Below are positions 41,401-44,400 of a DNA stretch of 64,000 bases, one piece after another. Below the pieces are notes generated by a model. That model saw nothing but the letters and a program-made list of their open reading frames with translations. It made no database searches and was not told the DNA's origin. The position numbers and the translations under genes were made by a program. How positions within the stretch are numbered: position 1 is the first letter of the stretch; each line of letters opens with the position of its first letter. Source of the DNA: Ahaetulla prasina (taxonomy: Eukaryota > Chordata > Lepidosauria > Squamata > Colubridae); contig NC_080543.1 in NCBI RefSeq assembly GCF_028640845.1, forward strand, positions 10,681,459 through 10,745,458, written 5' to 3'.

Positions 41401-44400
41401 CAATTCATAAAGTCAACACCTCTCCCAAGAAATTCTCCCAACAGTTTAGTCACAACATCTCTCAAGTCTTCTTGGTCCACTTCTTCCAGATTTTGAAACC
41501 TAAGGAAATAAGACATTTTATCCATCTGTAGTCCAAGCACAGCATTGCCTGTCGTCTCCTCTCTTTTCTGCACCGCCCCCATCTCCCTCCAGACCTTCCA
41601 CTTTCTGCTTGTTTTCTGCTGAGACTTGTTGAGTGTCCTTTAAATCCTTTTGGATAGTCACAATTTCTGCTCTTATTTCATCCAGTTTCTTGTCCATATT
41701 AGATAACTTTTCCAAAATTCTCTCCATTTCTCCAGCAGTTGGTCTCTGACCTTTTGCCATTTAAAAATTTTTAAAATCCTCAGGCAAGCACAGTATCCTT
41801 GTAATTTCCTCCGGATCCACCAGGGGCACTCACAGGAGCAACGAGTCCAGAGTACAGTTAGTCAACCAGGAAGCCGAAGGAAGTGATGTCATCAAGATTC
41901 TCATAGTGAAGGAGGAAGCTGGGCGCCACCATTGTTCCCCAGAGGAGGGGGCCTCAAACCCTCCCTCCTAAATTTCTCCATCACCTCTTCTCTCCAGAGC
42001 TCCACAAAACCGTAATCTTGTTATTTTAAGTTCTCCTCTCTCCAAAGTGATTCGTGCTCCTTCCAGTCGCAGGAGAGAAACCCCCGCACCGGAGCACTCC
42101 ACTCACATTTGCCGATATCTCCTTCCTTCTCCTTCCTCAATTCTTCTCCGTTCCTGTTCGCCACCAGGCTGCTGCAATTATAAATCCAAAGCCCGGTGTC
42201 ACTGGGCACAGCGGCCCAGGCGACCAAAATAATGGCCGGCCTGAGGCCTCGAACCCCTCCGAGCCTAGGGCGCCAGCATCGGTCCCCCAGTCCTGTATGT
42301 CGGCTGGGAGACCCCTGGCGAGCCGTCCGTGCGGCAGGTGTCCTTTTCGGAACACCTGGCCCCTAAGGGCCTCGGAGGCGGCCGGATTCGGACACTGGAG
42401 GCAGGAGAGGCACCTCCAGATGTCCGTTGCCGCCGGATACCGGAAGTCGTCTCAGGTATACTTATTTTTATTGTATTAATGAGTTGAGTTATAAAAAAAC
42501 TGAGTGTTAGGAATTATAAAATAGCATAGCAGGGGATTTTTCAATCCTGGGATTCCAAAGACAGCAGAGCATATGGTAAAAGCATTATTGGAAAGCTGCA
42601 GTGTTCCTAGTGTCAAATGTCAGTTAAAGGATTTAGTATACAGATCCAGCTCACAGAAAACATGAAGACAAATCACAGGAAGGACAGATGCAATCAAGCA
42701 TTTGAAGGCTGCAGCATTCAAAATTCCAGTTGTTTCTCCCTAAATCTTATAGATGCAGCATAAATTTAACCTGGTTTTTTAAAAAAATCTATGTTTTCCT
42801 CATTGTAATTAATGAAAGACCATAACTTCTGTTACAGTGAGCAACTCAAACTTTCTCTGTGATACTTCAATCACTATACCATATTACCTTGAGAAGTGGT
42901 AAGGCATAAAGCTGAAAATTAAACCTAAAGTTTTAGCAGAGAAAATGTTGCATCCAAGCTTTTTTAATATATAATAAATAACCAAGTCCATATTAGCCCA
43001 ATGGCAGGAATGTGTGCAGGAATTGGGTATGTCTAGTTTAATGAAAAGAAGGATTAGGGTTGACATGATAGCAGTCTTCCAATAGCTAAGGGGCTGCCAC
43101 AAAGAGCAAAGGGTCAACCTATTTTCCAAAGCACCTGAAAGCAGGACAAGAAATAATGGGTGGAAACTAATCAAGGAGAGAACCAACCTAGAACTAAAGA
43201 GAAATTTCCTGACAGTGAGAACAATGAACCAGTGGAATGGCTTCCCTCCAGAAGTTGTGGGTGCTCCATCACTGGAGGTTTTTAAGAAGAGATTAGACAC
43301 AACCATTTATCTGAAATGGTGTAAGGTTTCCTGCTTTAGTAGGGGGTTGGACTAGAAGATCCCTTCCAACTCTATTATTCTCTTAATCAGTTAGTTATTG
43401 ATGATGGGAGGGGGAGCAGTTTGAATGGGATTAAGAAACTAAGTATTCTGAACGCTTTCTTAAGAACAGAACCACTTGGCAGATTAAAAACAAGAATTCC
43501 AAATCAGCATTTAGAAGATAAATGCAACAAATGGTACAAATAACTTTCAGTGCTTCAATAGGCGAAATTATATGGTAAAGGCTGGACTGTGTTCTATTAA
43601 CTTGTTTGCCAATCTAAATTAGCTGAAAGCTCTTTTCTGGCATTAGATAGGGTTGTAAGACCACATGCATTAACAAAATCTAAGTTTCCTCAAAAATATT
43701 GTGGCATCTAAATTTATTGTTTTCATTATTCCTAGCTAGAGCACAAATTTGCTTCTTTGCTACCTTAATGAATTAGTCAAACACAAAACATTAGGCTCAA
43801 TTCTCTAACACTGAATCCTGAGGACAGCAATCAATGTATTCTTCTCAATGCAAAAAGCTCTACATTATGGTTCAAAATAATGAAGGTAGTGCAGAAAAAA
43901 CAACAACACTCCACTCTCTTTTTGACTAAAGAACTATATAGGTACTAAGAAGAATGCTTTGTTTTCAAAAATGTGCCTGGTGTTCAAATGTACATAAAAC
44001 TGAGATTCTCAAGTCCCACACAAAAGTACACAATAGTAAGACTTTTCCAAGAATTCTCTAAAGTAGTATTTTTCAACCTCAGCAAAAAGATGTGCGGACT
44101 TCCACTCCCAGAATCCCTCAGTCAGCCTTGCTGACTAGGGTATTCTGGGAGTGGAAGTCCACACATTTGGAAGTTGCTGAGGCTAAGAAACACTACTTTA
44201 AGCCAATACCTAAGAACATTTACTGACAATTATATCCAATAAACATTTTTAAAAACCCTGAAACTTAGGCCAAATATTTTGTTTGCCAGAAAGGCTATTT
44301 CTCCTCATTTTTCAGACATTTTAATAAGGAGCAAGGAACCAAAAGAAACCGAAGGAAATAACATGTTTGGGGTCAATGAACTATAAATGCAGAACAGAGA

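Larger units (their letters stand above)
39628..42452 (-). mobile_element. LINE-1-type element with ORF1 only (half-L1-like)
   Basis: On the minus strand: a GC-rich 5' region (42452-41761), ORF1 (41760-41009), about 350 bp of 3' sequence and an A-tail. CAGGTATACTTATTTT (16 bp) flanks it at 39612-39627 and 42453-42468 as the target-site duplication. No ORF2 (endonuclease or RT) sequence lies between ORF1 and the tail. The 3' part appears twice because of the tandem duplication. It is either a HAL1-like lineage or an internally deleted L1. Confidence 0.85.

Noticed and set aside
42054..42479. 141-codon plus-strand ORF
   Set aside because: It lies antisense within the GC-rich 5' region of the L1-type element; stop scarcity there is compositional.
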